DNA of 64,000 bases from UBA6183 sp943372215 (GTDB lineage: Bacteria > Bacteroidota > Bacteroidia > UKL13-3): assembly GCA_943372215.1 (NCBI GenBank), contig CALRXU020000019.1:1-64000 (forward strand), in the 5' to 3' direction. A program made the position numbers and the translations under genes. Below are positions 27,269-36,769 of the stretch, in pieces. The notes beneath the pieces are model-generated. The model was not told the origin of the DNA and did not search any database. It saw only the letters and a list, made by a program, of their open reading frames with translations. How positions within the stretch are numbered: the first letter of the stretch is position 1; each line of letters begins with the position of its first letter.

Positions 27269-27375
27269 AAATTTTTCGAGCAAATGAAACAGGGTTACGA
27301 GGTTATTTATCAAACAATGTACAGCATTGCTGCAGATAAACGAGCATCAATAATCCAAAGCACTTGCCTGATTAG

Positions 27376-27457
27376 TGCGCATGGAGGGACTCGAACCCCC
27401 ACGCCTTTCGGCACCAGATCCTAAGTCTGGCACGGCTACCAATTACGCCACATGCGC
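27376..27457 (-). tRNA. tRNA-Leu (anticodon UAG)
   Basis: An 82-nt class II tRNA reads on the minus strand. The acceptor stem GCGCATG/CATGCGC pairs fully, the anticodon stem CCAGA/TCTGG encloses loop CTTAGGA (anticodon TAG), a variable arm TGCCGAAAGGCG is present, and the T loop is GGTTCGAGTCC. The discriminator is A, as expected for Leu. The 3' CCA is not encoded. Confidence 0.95.
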
Positions 27458-27469
27458 TAAAAAGGACTG

Positions 27470-27500
27470 CAAATGTAAGGTTTAAAAATATATAGACAAA
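27470..27500 (-). promoter_or_regulatory. Bacteroidota-type promoter for tRNA-Leu
   Basis: On the minus strand TTTG (27497-27500) is followed by 19 bases and TACATTTG (27470-27477). The -7 box ends 12 bases before the mature tRNA 5' end. Both elements and their spacing match the consensus. Confidence 0.75.
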
Positions 27501-27597
27501 TTTTTTTAACGAACTCTTTTAATAAGTGCTAATTATAATAACCAGCAAGGCCAACTTTTGCTGGTGGGGCAGCATTTATAAGTTAAAGGCAAAAGGT

Positions 27598-27605
27598 TAC
27601 CTTTG
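27598..27605 (+). promoter_or_regulatory. Candidate -7 element for the RelA/SpoT gene
   Basis: TACCTTTG matches TAnnTTTG 22 bases upstream of the ATG at 27628. No convincing TTG is found 19-20 bases further upstream. Confidence 0.4.
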
Positions 27606-27627
27606 CATTACACCCAAAATACCGCAC

Positions 27628-29859
27628 ATGCAGTCGAATTTAGATACAGAACAAGAGAATAAAGAAATTGTTAAAGCATATCGGAACCTGATTAAGGCAT
27701 GCAAAAGAAAGCTTGAACCGCATGATAGAAAGCAGATTCGTAAAGCTTTTGAAATGGCTGTTGATGCGCATAAAACCATGCGCAGGAAATCGGGTGAACC
27801 TTATATTTTACATCCTTTAGCTGTTGCTCATATTTGTGCAGAGGAAATTGGTTTGGGAGCAACTTCTATTATTTGTGCCCTATTGCATGATGTGGTTGAA
27901 GATACTGATGTGAAATTGGAAGTTATTGCACTTCATTTTGGGGATAAAGTAGCCCGTATTATTGATGGACTAACCAAGATATCCGGTGTTTTTGAGCAAC
28001 AGGACAAATCTATACAAGCCGAAAACTTTAAAAAGTTATTGTTGACGTTAAGTGATGATGTACGGGTAATTTTAATCAAGTTGGCTGATCGGTTACACAA
28101 CATGCGGACACTCGATTCCATGAGTACCAAATCGCAACTTAAAATAGCTTCTGAAACACAATACGTATATGCACCATTGGCTCATCGGTTGGGGTTGTAT
28201 GCCATAAAAACTGAGTTGGAAGATTTGGCTACTAAATATTTGGAGCCGGATAAGTACAATTTTGTTAAGAACAAGTTACAGGAGACTAAAACCCAGCGTA
28301 ACCGCTACATTAAACAGTTTATTGAGCCTTTAATTGAAGAGTTAAATGAAGAAGGGCTTCAATATGAAATTAAGGGCAGGCCCAAGTCTATCCATTCTAT
28401 TTTAAATAAAATGAAAAAGCAGGACATCCCTTTTGAGGAGGTGTATGATTTGTTTGCCATACGTGTAATTATAGATACGGAATACGAAAACGAAAAATCG
28501 GATTGCTGGAAGGTATATTCTATTGTTACCAATAACTACCGTCCTAATCCTGACCGCTTGCGCGATTGGGTGAGTACGCCTAAAGCAAATGGCTATGAGA
28601 GTTTGCACACAACGGTGATGGGACCAAAGGGAAAATGGGTGGAGGTGCAGGTGCGTAGCCGCAGAATGGACGAAATAGCGGAAAAGGGTTTTGCTGCCCA
28701 TTGGAAGTACAAGGACAATAACAATAAGCAGGAGGCAGGTTTGGAAGAGTGGCTGGCCCGTGTGAGGGAGATATTGGAAAACTCAGACCAAAATGCATTG
28801 GACTTTTTGGATGATTTTAAAATGAACTTCTTTGCGGAGGAAATTTTTGTGTTTACTCCCAAAGGTGATTTGCGTAAGCTTCCTGCAAATGCCACCATAT
28901 TGGATTTTGCTTTTGATGTACACTCCCAATTGGGAGAGAAATGTATTGGAGGTAAAGTAAATAATAAACTGGTGCCTTTAAACCATGTGTTGGCCAATGG
29001 CGATCAAGTGGAGATATTAACCTCAACCAAACAAACACCTAAAGATGAGTGGTTGACTTTTGTGGTAACCGCAAAAGCCAAAAGTAAAATCAGGGATTGG
29101 CAAAAGCAGATTAAAATGCGTGCTTCTGCCATGGGCAAGGAAATACTGGAACGGAAGTTTGCACAAGAAAAAATAGCCTATACCAGTGAGGCGTTGCAAG
29201 ATTTAATTCAATATTTTAAGCTGCCTTCGGTAACGGAGTTGTATGCACAAATTGTTGATGAAAAAATTGATCGTACCAAAATACACGTGGCTGAAATCCT
29301 AAACTTGGTAAAACAGCAGAAACTGGAACACCAACAGGAGGTAAAACAGCAAAAAGTAGCCAAAGCAGCCAGTAAAGGAGGCGCCCCAAGTCCATCAAAA
29401 GATGGCGTAATTATTGGGGATGATACTGACCTGCCTTACTCATTTAGCAAATGTTGTAACCCCATTCCGGGCGATGAAATATTTGGCTTTATTACCGTTG
29501 GGGAGGGAGTTAAAATACACCGCACCAATTGTACCAATGCCATTAGTTTAATGAGCAATTATGGGTATCGAGTTATTAAAGCCAAATGGACCAGCCAAGT
29601 GTTTGAAAAATCGAGGGCCTTTACCACGCATATTAAGGTGCAGGGTATTGATAGTGTTGGTATTGTAAGTATTATTACTGATATTATTAGTAAACAGTTG
29701 CGCATTAATATGCATGCCATACAAATTAGTTCAAATGCAGGGATGTTTGAAGGCAATATCCAGTTGGAAGTATACGATACCGCTCAATTGGAGGAATTGA
29801 TGAATAAAATTAAAGCGGCCAGCCCTTTGATTAAAGTGAGTAGGGAAGATATGATATAA
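27628..29859 (+). CDS. spoT: Bifunctional (p)ppGpp synthetase/hydrolase, RelA/SpoT homologue
   Basis: About 743 residues from the ATG at 27628. The frame extends upstream to a TTG at 27526, but that part is unlike the family and crosses a -7 promoter box. An N-terminal HD hydrolase domain (YILHPLAVAHI, LLHDVVEDTDV, LADRLHNMRTL) and a synthetase domain (YDLFAIRVI, NGYESLHTTVMGP) both look intact. TGS (VFTPKGDLRKLPANATILDFAF), zinc-finger/RIS-like (CCNPIPGDEIFGF, HRTNC) and ACT domains follow. It should both make and degrade (p)ppGpp during the stringent response. Confidence 0.95.
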   Translation: MQSNLDTEQENKEIVKAYRNLIKACKRKLEPHDRKQIRKAFEMAVDAHKTMRRKSGEPYILHPLAVAHICAEEIGLGATSIICALLHDVVEDTDVKLEVIALHFGDKVARIIDGLTKISGVFEQQDKSIQAENFKKLLLTLSDDVRVILIKLADRLHNMRTLDSMSTKSQLKIASETQYVYAPLAHRLGLYAIKTELEDLATKYLEPDKYNFVKNKLQETKTQRNRYIKQFIEPLIEELNEEGLQYEIKGRPKSIHSILNKMKKQDIPFEEVYDLFAIRVIIDTEYENEKSDCWKVYSIVTNNYRPNPDRLRDWVSTPKANGYESLHTTVMGPKGKWVEVQVRSRRMDEIAEKGFAAHWKYKDNNNKQEAGLEEWLARVREILENSDQNALDFLDDFKMNFFAEEIFVFTPKGDLRKLPANATILDFAFDVHSQLGEKCIGGKVNNKLVPLNHVLANGDQVEILTSTKQTPKDEWLTFVVTAKAKSKIRDWQKQIKMRASAMGKEILERKFAQEKIAYTSEALQDLIQYFKLPSVTELYAQIVDEKIDRTKIHVAEILNLVKQQKLEHQQEVKQQKVAKAASKGGAPSPSKDGVIIGDDTDLPYSFSKCCNPIPGDEIFGFITVGEGVKIHRTNCTNAISLMSNYGYRVIKAKWTSQVFEKSRAFTTHIKVQGIDSVGIVSIITDIISKQLRINMHAIQISSNAGMFEGNIQLEVYDTAQLEELMNKIKAASPLIKVSREDMI

Positions 29860-29979
29860 AGATACCATGTTTAGAAGGATTGAAGGTAGGTTGATGCGAT
29901 TAGATACCGTTAAACAATAAAAAAGCACCTTTAATCAAACATTTCATCACCCACACTTATCTTGATTTAATATTGAAGT

Positions 29980-30225
29980 ATGAAAACGATACTAAATACG
30001 AACTTGAATTGGCTGGGGTACGCGGCCTTTGTGCTTGCGGGTATTCTTTTTTACGTTTTTAAAGAGGATTACTCAAATGCGTCCATTTACTTGGCATTGG
30101 CCCTCGTTTTTGATTCTTTTGACCATAACGTATCTTACAAGTTAAGGCCGATGTGGCAAAAAATATGGTTGGTGGGACATATGATGGTAGCTATTGCCGT
30201 ATTTGTACAAATGATGGTGCACTAG
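29980..30225 (+). CDS. Small two-to-three-helix membrane protein, unknown
   Basis: An 81-residue protein with hydrophobic segments at about residues 12-27, 35-48 and 62-80 and a charged KEDYSN turn between the first two. I do not recognise a named family, though similar short membrane proteins are common in Bacteroidota. It stands alone between the RelA/SpoT gene and the E2 acyltransferase, on the same strand as both. Confidence 0.6.
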   Translation: MKTILNTNLNWLGYAAFVLAGILFYVFKEDYSNASIYLALALVFDSFDHNVSYKLRPMWQKIWLVGHMMVAIAVFVQMMVH

Positions 30226-30299
30226 CCTGATTTAAAACAATGTAACCTCTTTGTTGACAACTTCAACCCCAAACAAAAACCACCTTATCACAATATTCA

Positions 30300-30330
30300 T
30301 TGGCATAAGTCGGGCAAAAAATTAAATTTG
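30300..30330 (+). promoter_or_regulatory. Bacteroidota-type promoter before the E2 acyltransferase gene
   Basis: TTG at 30300-30302, 20 bases, then TAAATTTG at 30323-30330. The resulting leader to the ATG at 30407 would be about 70 bases. Confidence 0.65.
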
Positions 30331-30406
30331 CCAAAACCTTTATTTGGTATAAACGAGTTGTTTTAATCAAACTCATCTTATACTAATAAACAATTGACTT
30401 AATAAC

Positions 30407-31741
30407 ATGTCTGAATTTCAACTGGTAATGCCCAAAATGGGCGAGAGTATTGCAGAAGCAACCATTATTCGCTGGGTTAAAAATGAAGGCGATACCATTG
30501 CAGCCGATGAGACGGTGCTGGAAATAGCTACTGATAAGGTGGACTCTGAAGTGCCATCTCCTAAAGGAGGTAAGCTTGTTAAATTACTTTTTAAAGAAGG
30601 TGATGTGGTTCCTGTTGGCGCTACTATTGCACTTATTGCTTTAGAAGGAAGTTCGGCATCAGCTCCTGCTCCCACAGCCCCGGCTCCTGAAGTTAAAACT
30701 GCCGTTGTAGAAGCTGAAAAAACAGTTGCCGCAGCGGTTGCTGTAACGGCAAAATTAACCAATAGCGGTGGAGCTCGTTTTTATAGCCCTTTGGTATTAA
30801 ATATCGCCAAGGAAGAAAACATCAGCATGGCCGAGTTGGAACAAATTGAAGGCACCGGAAACGAAGGACGTGTAACAAAACGTGATATTTTAGCCTACGT
30901 GCAAAACAAGGGCAATGCACCAGTTGTTACAGCACCGGTGAGTACTCCAGTTGCTGCTGAAGTTAAAACAACAGCCGCACCAACTCCTGTTAGTGCACCA
31001 GCACACCAACCAGCTAAAGTAACTTTAATGCCTGGTGATGAAATCATAGAAATGGACCGCATGCGTAAACTGATTGCCGACCACATGGTTATGAGCAAAC
31101 ATGTATCTCCGCATGTTACTTCATTTGTTGAAGCAGATGTTACCAATATGGTAAAATGGCGTGATAAGGCTAAAAAAGTATACGAAAAGCGTGAGGGTGA
31201 AAAAATAACCTTTACACCCATGTTTGTGGAGTGTGTGGTTAAAGCCATTAAAGATTACCCAATGATTAATGTGGCGGTTGATGGACAAAATATTGTTAAA
31301 CGCAAATCTATTAACGTTGGAATGGCTGCAGCTTTACCTAGCGGCAACCTGATTGTTCCAGTAATAAAAAATGCGGATAACATGAACCTGATTGGTTTAA
31401 CCAAAACAGTGAATGATTTGGCCAACCGTGCTCGTGGAAATAAACTATCGCCAGATGAAATACAAGGAGGTACTTTTACCTTAACCAATGTAGGCGGATT
31501 TGGTAACGTAATGGGTACACCTATTATTAACCAACCTCAAGTAGCCATAATGGCCACAGGAAGTATTAAAAAGAAACCTGCGGTAATGGAAACCGAAATG
31601 GGTGATGTGATAGCCATTCGCCACATCATGTTCCTTTCTTTGAGTTATGATCACCGTGTAGTAGATGGTTCACTAGGAGGTTCATTTTTGCGCAGAGTGG
31701 CTGATTACATGGAAAACTGGGATCTGAGCAGAGAGATTTAA
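30407..31741 (+). CDS. Dihydrolipoamide acyltransferase (E2) of a 2-oxo acid dehydrogenase complex
   Basis: A 444-residue E2 with three parts. A single lipoyl domain has the modified Lys in EIATDKVDSEV (about residue 44). An Ala/Pro-rich linker leads to an E3/E1-binding domain (YSPLVLNIAKEENIS, GNEGRVTKRDILAYV), then another linker leads to the CoA-dependent acyltransferase core with catalytic SYDHRVVDG. The family covers pyruvate, 2-oxoglutarate and branched-chain complexes; sequence alone does not settle it. No E1 or E3 gene is adjacent, so subunits are encoded elsewhere. It has a well-matched promoter and a downstream terminator and is probably monocistronic. Confidence 0.92.
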   Translation: MSEFQLVMPKMGESIAEATIIRWVKNEGDTIAADETVLEIATDKVDSEVPSPKGGKLVKLLFKEGDVVPVGATIALIALEGSSASAPAPTAPAPEVKTAVVEAEKTVAAAVAVTAKLTNSGGARFYSPLVLNIAKEENISMAELEQIEGTGNEGRVTKRDILAYVQNKGNAPVVTAPVSTPVAAEVKTTAAPTPVSAPAHQPAKVTLMPGDEIIEMDRMRKLIADHMVMSKHVSPHVTSFVEADVTNMVKWRDKAKKVYEKREGEKITFTPMFVECVVKAIKDYPMINVAVDGQNIVKRKSINVGMAAALPSGNLIVPVIKNADNMNLIGLTKTVNDLANRARGNKLSPDEIQGGTFTLTNVGGFGNVMGTPIINQPQVAIMATGSIKKKPAVMETEMGDVIAIRHIMFLSLSYDHRVVDGSLGGSFLRRVADYMENWDLSREI

Positions 31742-31794
31742 CAAGTTGGTACTAGCAGTGTCATAACTGCCCTATCAAACAATAAATATTTTAT

Positions 31795-31830
31795 AACAGC
31801 CTGTGATTATACCACGGGCTGTTTAATTTT
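31795..31830 (+). terminator. Terminator after the E2 gene
   Basis: AACAGCCTGTG pairs with CACGGGCTGTT (one G-T wobble) across a seven-base loop, followed by a T-rich TTAATTTT tail. Confidence 0.8.
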
Positions 31831-31860
31831 AACGGCATTATTATTTAACCTTTATACAAT

Positions 31861-33288
31861 ATGTTTAAACATTTTACCCTGTGGCTTGGCCTATTGGCTT
31901 TAGCAGCTTGTAACACCACCAACATTAAAGTACCCGATCCGGAGAAAACGACATATACAGAACCCGTAAAACCATTTTCTACCATAGCCATTCCCATTAA
32001 TATTCCACTTAACGACATTACTGTTATTGTAAACAAACAGCTTAAGCAGGAATTGTATGCTGACAACTCTTTTGACGACAACAACTTTGACCAATTGAAA
32101 GTAACTGTTAGCAAAAGAGATCAGATTAGGATAGAGGCTGCCACTGGCGGATTTAAAGTTGTTGCTCCGCTGCGCATTTCAGCCACTTATCGCATTCAAA
32201 AAAAGATATTTGGCAAAACCATTAACCATGAGCAGCCCATTTCTTTAAATCTTACGGCTGTTATTTATGCCATACCAAGCATTGCCTCTGATTGGAAATT
32301 GTTGTTAAAAAGTACCACTCAATTGCAATGGGACGATTTACCTGTGATAGAATTTGCTGGCATAAAAGTGGACATCCCGCAGCTTTTCGGGCGTATTATT
32401 GATAACCAAGTTCAACAACTTAATAGTTTAATTGAGAGACGAATTCCTGAACAAGTGAACTTGCGCGCATTGATACTAAAACAAACCCAGGCATTAAACA
32501 AGCCATTTAGCCTGGATACAGCAACAAACAGTTGGCTTGCCATGAAACCGTTAGGCTTTTTTTACACCCCTTTTAAAACTACACCAACAAATTTAACTTT
32601 CAGTATTGGAGTGGCTTCTAACGTAGAAATAATTAGTGGGCAATACCCAGATATTGCTCCAAATACAACGCTCCCTCCAATAAAAATGGTGCAACAGCTT
32701 AATGATCAGGTTAAGCTTTGTTTAACCACACAAATTAGCCTGCAAACCATTAACAAACTGTTGCAACAGCAAATTGCAGGGCCACTAAACAAGTTTGAGG
32801 ATAAAAACTACCTCATCAATATATTGGAAGCAACAGCTTTTGGTAACAATGGTAAAATAAACATTGGTGCTCGTATAAACGGCTGGTACAAGTTAAAAAA
32901 CAAAACACGTAAAATTAAGGGCATTATTTATTTAGAGGCCACGCCTTTTTATGACGAGGCCAGCCAAAGTATTTTAATTAAAGACTTTGATTATTCCTTA
33001 CGAACCCAAAATGTGTTAGCAGGATCAGCAGCATGGTTGCTTCAATTTTCTGGGCTTAAAAACAAACTGGCCAAAGAAATGAAGTTTAACATTGCCAAAG
33101 AACTGGCATTTGCCAAACAAAAAGCCAATGAAAGCCTCAATAATACTTATGCCAACTATGTTCGCTTAAATGGCAACATCAACAAAATTACTATTCCTAC
33201 CATTGTATTCACCCCAACCAATATGCGTGTTGATATTTATGCGGAGGGAAATATCAATGCCCAAATTATAAATCAGGATAAGCAATAA
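31861..33288 (+). CDS. DUF4403 family lipoprotein
   Basis: A 475-residue protein with lipoprotein signal FTLWLGLLALAAC (lipobox LAAC, Cys17). The region after the lipobox, PFSTIAIPINIPLNDITVIVNKQL, is typical of DUF4403, followed by long amphipathic beta segments and repeated hydrophobic helices. The family is found mainly in Bacteroidota and Proteobacteria and its role is unknown. The layout suggests a lipid-interacting, TULIP-like tubular fold, but that is inference. It ends about 80 bases before a small PhnA-like gene. Confidence 0.8.
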   Translation: MFKHFTLWLGLLALAACNTTNIKVPDPEKTTYTEPVKPFSTIAIPINIPLNDITVIVNKQLKQELYADNSFDDNNFDQLKVTVSKRDQIRIEAATGGFKVVAPLRISATYRIQKKIFGKTINHEQPISLNLTAVIYAIPSIASDWKLLLKSTTQLQWDDLPVIEFAGIKVDIPQLFGRIIDNQVQQLNSLIERRIPEQVNLRALILKQTQALNKPFSLDTATNSWLAMKPLGFFYTPFKTTPTNLTFSIGVASNVEIISGQYPDIAPNTTLPPIKMVQQLNDQVKLCLTTQISLQTINKLLQQQIAGPLNKFEDKNYLINILEATAFGNNGKINIGARINGWYKLKNKTRKIKGIIYLEATPFYDEASQSILIKDFDYSLRTQNVLAGSAAWLLQFSGLKNKLAKEMKFNIAKELAFAKQKANESLNNTYANYVRLNGNINKITIPTIVFTPTNMRVDIYAEGNINAQIINQDKQ

Positions 33289-33367
33289 AACAGGTACTAT
33301 ATTGGGGATAAGAAAAAAATGGTCAAATGAAAAATAAGTACACCTTTGTAGGTGTAAAAACAACCAA

Positions 33368-33577
33368 ATGGAAGTAAAAGACAGCAACGGCAATTTGCTT
33401 AATGAAGGAGATTCCGTGACCATTATAAAAGACCTTAAGGTAAAAGGCTCTTCAACGGTGATAAAACGAGGCACCGTAATTAAAAACATACGCCTTACTG
33501 ATGATGAAAAAGAAATTGAAGGAAGGGCCAACAAGGAACAAATGGTGCTTAAAACAGAATTCCTAAAGAAAGTATAG
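33368..33577 (+). CDS. Short PhnA-domain protein (YjdM C-terminal domain only)
   Basis: A 69-residue protein corresponding to the C-terminal domain of PhnA/YjdM: VKDSNGNLLNEGDSV, IIKDLKVKGSSTVIKRGT, IEGRANKEQMVLKTEFLKKV. The zinc-ribbon N-terminal domain of full-length YjdM (about 110 residues) is absent, so this is the short form. Despite the old name, it is not a phosphonoacetate hydrolase. Its real function is unclear. It precedes kdsB by 18 bases. Confidence 0.88.
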   Translation: MEVKDSNGNLLNEGDSVTIIKDLKVKGSSTVIKRGTVIKNIRLTDDEKEIEGRANKEQMVLKTEFLKKV

Positions 33578-33595
33578 CAGACTAATATTATTATT

Positions 33596-34321
33596 ATGAA
33601 AAAAATCATCGGTGTTATTCCTGCCCGCTATGCATCAACCCGTTTTCCGGGCAAGCCACTTATTGATATTGGTGGAAAAAGCATGCTACAAAGGGTTTAT
33701 GAGCAATGCCTTAAAGCCAAGCTGCTTAATGAAGTAATAGTTGCCACTGATGATGAACGTATTGTAGCACATGTGCATGGTTTTGGGGGATTGGTAATGC
33801 TTACCTCACCTAACCACCAAAGTGGAACAGACCGCTGTGCGGAAGTGCTATCCACGTTTTCAGACCAGGTTGATGTGGTTATAAACATACAAGGCGATGA
33901 GCCTTTTATTGCTCCTGAGCAGATTGATTTGTTGGCTTCTGCTTTTGAGGATGATAATACCCAAATCGCCACACTTATTAAAAAACTTACTTCTGAAGAA
34001 GAGATAAGAAACCCTAATGTGGTAAAAGCCATTTTTAACCACAAGCAGGAAGCCATTTATTTTTCTAGAAACGCCATTCCATACCGAAGAAGCCCAGATG
34101 CCATCATCACTTATTATAAACATATTGGCATATACGGATACAGTTCTAAAACATTAAGTGCCATTACCAAACTTCCGGTAAGTGATTTGGAAAAAGCCGA
34201 AAATCTAGAGCAGTTGAGGTGGATAGAAAACGGCTATAAAATCACCTTAAAAGAAACCACTCTTGAAACGATTGCTATTGACACCCCCGATGATTTGGCA
34301 AGGGTGTTGGCGTCATTATAA
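33596..34321 (+). CDS. kdsB: 3-deoxy-manno-octulosonate cytidylyltransferase
   Basis: A 241-residue enzyme that activates Kdo as CMP-Kdo for LPS inner-core synthesis. The N terminus IGVIPARYASTRFPGKPLIDIGGKSM is the KdsB/NeuA nucleotide-binding motif. ATDDERI, HQSGTDRCAEV, NIQGDEPFI and YKHIGIYGYS are all KdsB blocks. Length is normal. It is preceded closely by the PhnA-like gene and followed by a 230-base spacer containing a promoter box for pyrG. Confidence 0.96.
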   Translation: MKKIIGVIPARYASTRFPGKPLIDIGGKSMLQRVYEQCLKAKLLNEVIVATDDERIVAHVHGFGGLVMLTSPNHQSGTDRCAEVLSTFSDQVDVVINIQGDEPFIAPEQIDLLASAFEDDNTQIATLIKKLTSEEEIRNPNVVKAIFNHKQEAIYFSRNAIPYRRSPDAIITYYKHIGIYGYSSKTLSAITKLPVSDLEKAENLEQLRWIENGYKITLKETTLETIAIDTPDDLARVLASL

Positions 34322-34440
34322 GAGCGTTACTAAATATGGGCGCAACACTGGGTTTAGAAATTTCCCAGTTACCAACGTGCCTGTTGAAAAATAGTTTAAG
34401 GCTATTTGTAGCCTAGACTTTTTAGCCTGTAAAATTTTAT

Positions 34441-34448
34441 TACCTTTG
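34441..34448 (+). promoter_or_regulatory. Candidate -7 element upstream of pyrG
   Basis: TACCTTTG matches TAnnTTTG and would give a leader of about 95 bases. No TTG at the usual -33 distance. Nothing else was recognised in the 34322-34551 spacer, apart from the pair TATAGATGAAAATGCTATA, which may form a small hairpin. Confidence 0.4.
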
Positions 34449-34551
34449 TAACCCATATAGATGAAAATGCTATATGGTTGCGGGTTTTCAGCTTTTTGCT
34501 GATTTTTCTTGAAACCATAGGTTTTCTCCCTCAAAAAAGCTCGCGCAAAAC

Positions 34552-36168
34552 ATGACACACAATCCAAAATATATTTTCGTTACCGGTGGTGTAACTTCCT
34601 CTTTAGGTAAAGGTATTATTTCTGCTTCATTGGCTAAATTACTTCAAGCTAGAGGCTATACTGTAACCATTCAAAAGTTTGACCCCTATATTAATGTGGA
34701 CCCAGGTACCTTAAACCCTTATGAGCATGGGGAGTGCTATGTAACTGAAGATGGAGCAGAAACCGATTTGGATTTAGGACATTATGAGCGGTTTTTGAAT
34801 GTTCCTACCTCACAGGCCAACAATGTAACCACAGGCCGCATTTACCAATCTGTAATTGACAAAGAACGCCAAGGAGCTTATTTAGGGAAAACGGTTCAGG
34901 TAATTCCGCACATTACGGATGAAATTAAGCACCGCATGAAGTTGTTGGGTGATAGCGGAAAGTACGAAATCATTATTACCGAATTGGGTGGAACCGTGGG
35001 CGACATTGAATCATTACCTTATATTGAGGCTGTGCGTCAGTTAAAATGGGAGCTAAAACCAGAAGATTGTATTGTTATTCATTTAACCTTACTGCCTTAT
35101 TTGGCAACCGCACATGAGCTTAAAACCAAACCCACACAACATTCCGTTAAAATGTTACTCGAGTCAGGTGTACAACCAGATGTGTTGGTTTGCCGTGCTG
35201 AACACCCCATTAATAAAGACATCAAGAAAAAAATTGCCCTGTTTTGCAACGTAACACCAACTTCGGTTATTGAAGCGTTAGACTTACCTACCATTTATGA
35301 TGTGCCAATGGCCATGCTTAAAGAAAAGTTGGATAGAACGGTATTAAGTAAGCTTAAACTTTCAGCCAAAAATGAGCCTGATATGGACAGTTGGTTGAAT
35401 TTTTTAACACGCCATAAAAACCCCAAACACGAAGTGAAAATTGGGTTGGTGGGTAAATATGTTGAATTACCAGATGCTTACAAAAGTATTGCAGAAGCCT
35501 TTGTGCATGCAGGGGCAAATAGAGAATGTAAAGTAAGATTAGAATACATACACAGCGAATTGATTACCGATGAAAATGCGCATCACAAACTGGGCCATTT
35601 AGACGGAGTGCTTGTTGCACCTGGCTTTGGCGACCGAGGCATTGATGGGAAAATTGCTGCGGTAAAATTTGTACGTGAGCATAAAATTCCATTTTTTGGT
35701 ATTTGTTTGGGTATGCAAACTTGTGTGATTGAATTTGCGCGCAACGTAATGGGGCTAAAAGATGCGCACAGCACGGAAATGAACTCCAAAACCAAAAATG
35801 CGGTGATTGACATGATGCCTGACCAGAAAAAGATTACAGCAAAAGGTGGCACTATGCGTTTAGGAGCTTACACTTGTGAAATAACCAAAGACAGTAAAGC
35901 CTATAAAGCATACGAAAAAACACGGGTAACAGAAAGACACCGTCACCGTTATGAGTTTAACGGAAAATACACCAAGGATTTTGAGGCAAAAGGGATGTAC
36001 GTTACTGGAGTTAACCCTGACACCAAACTGGCCGAAATAGTAGAGATTAAAGACCATCCATATTTTGTTGGGGTACAGTTTCACCCCGAATACAAAAGTA
36101 CCGTACTTGCACCACACCCATTATTTGTTAAGTTTGTTAAAGCAGCAATTGATTACAGCAACAGCTAG
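34552..36168 (+). CDS. pyrG: CTP synthase
   Basis: A 538-residue glutamine-dependent CTP synthase. The N-terminal amidoligase begins KYIFVTGGVTSSLGKGIISASLA and includes the ammonia-channel/UTP region DPYINVDPGTLNPYEHGE. The C-terminal class I glutaminase has the nucleophile in GICLGMQTCVIEF and the His/Glu pair in QFHPEYKS. RHRHRYEFN is also typical. It is complete and family-sized. Confidence 0.97.
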   Translation: MTHNPKYIFVTGGVTSSLGKGIISASLAKLLQARGYTVTIQKFDPYINVDPGTLNPYEHGECYVTEDGAETDLDLGHYERFLNVPTSQANNVTTGRIYQSVIDKERQGAYLGKTVQVIPHITDEIKHRMKLLGDSGKYEIIITELGGTVGDIESLPYIEAVRQLKWELKPEDCIVIHLTLLPYLATAHELKTKPTQHSVKMLLESGVQPDVLVCRAEHPINKDIKKKIALFCNVTPTSVIEALDLPTIYDVPMAMLKEKLDRTVLSKLKLSAKNEPDMDSWLNFLTRHKNPKHEVKIGLVGKYVELPDAYKSIAEAFVHAGANRECKVRLEYIHSELITDENAHHKLGHLDGVLVAPGFGDRGIDGKIAAVKFVREHKIPFFGICLGMQTCVIEFARNVMGLKDAHSTEMNSKTKNAVIDMMPDQKKITAKGGTMRLGAYTCEITKDSKAYKAYEKTRVTERHRHRYEFNGKYTKDFEAKGMYVTGVNPDTKLAEIVEIKDHPYFVGVQFHPEYKSTVLAPHPLFVKFVKAAIDYSNS

Positions 36169-36191
36169 TTTGGCCTTATTATTTTATTGGT

Positions 36192-36761
36192 TTGATAAAA
36201 CACGTCCAGGTTATAGCTTGCTTATGTTTATTGCTACTTACTGCATGCAGCCAACAACGATTTTCTTTTAGAGAAACTATTCCGGCTGGGTATAGCTCAA
36301 ATAAATACTGTAACAGCCATAGGCTAATCACAAAATCAGTAGCTACTGAAAACATTGCTTCCGTTGCGGTATGCAAGGAAAAGGATATTTCCCAAACTCA
36401 AGCAGTAGCAATCATCAACAATAGCTATGAATTGAAAAAGCCGAACATCACCTTGGTGAAGTCATTTAAGTTTGCTCAACCAAAGATTGATACTGCGCAA
36501 AAAAATACACTTGTAACGAAGTCCAGTCCCCCAACGTCATCCACAGAGATTGAGAGTTATGCCTTGTTAAGCATAATAGCTGCCGTTGCGGGTCTTTTTG
36601 TATTCGGCCTACTGCTGGGAATTATGGCGATGGTTTTTGGTATTATAGCTCTTGTGCACATTCAAAAAAATAAGAACAAAGGTACATTAACTGCCTGGTT
36701 AGGGATTTTGTTAGGCTTCTTTGATATCGTAGCTTTGATGGTCTATATTTCAATGCTTTAA
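36192..36761 (+). CDS. Putative lipoprotein with C-terminal DUF4190-like membrane domain
   Basis: A 189-residue protein. The N terminus is a lipoprotein signal (CLCLLLLTAC, Cys19). A polar, low-conservation stretch to about residue 115 is followed by two glycine- and alanine-rich helices (SYALLSIIAAVAGLFVFGLLLGIMA and the segment after GTLTAWLGI) separated by HIQKNKNKGTLT. That helical pair resembles DUF4190. Function unknown. It begins 23 bases after the pyrG stop and converges on miaE. Confidence 0.65.
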   Translation: MIKHVQVIACLCLLLLTACSQQRFSFRETIPAGYSSNKYCNSHRLITKSVATENIASVAVCKEKDISQTQAVAIINNSYELKKPNITLVKSFKFAQPKIDTAQKNTLVTKSSPPTSSTEIESYALLSIIAAVAGLFVFGLLLGIMAMVFGIIALVHIQKNKNKGTLTAWLGILLGFFDIVALMVYISML

Positions 36762-36769
36762 ACAAAGAA

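Noticed and set aside
33166..33609. 147-codon minus-strand frame across the DUF4403/PhnA/kdsB junction
   Set aside because: Overlaps three better-supported genes and shows no domain or signal of its own.
34316..34567. Minus-strand frame of 83 codons in the kdsB-pyrG spacer
   Set aside because: It covers the pyrG start and the TACCTTTG box, and its translation looks non-coding.
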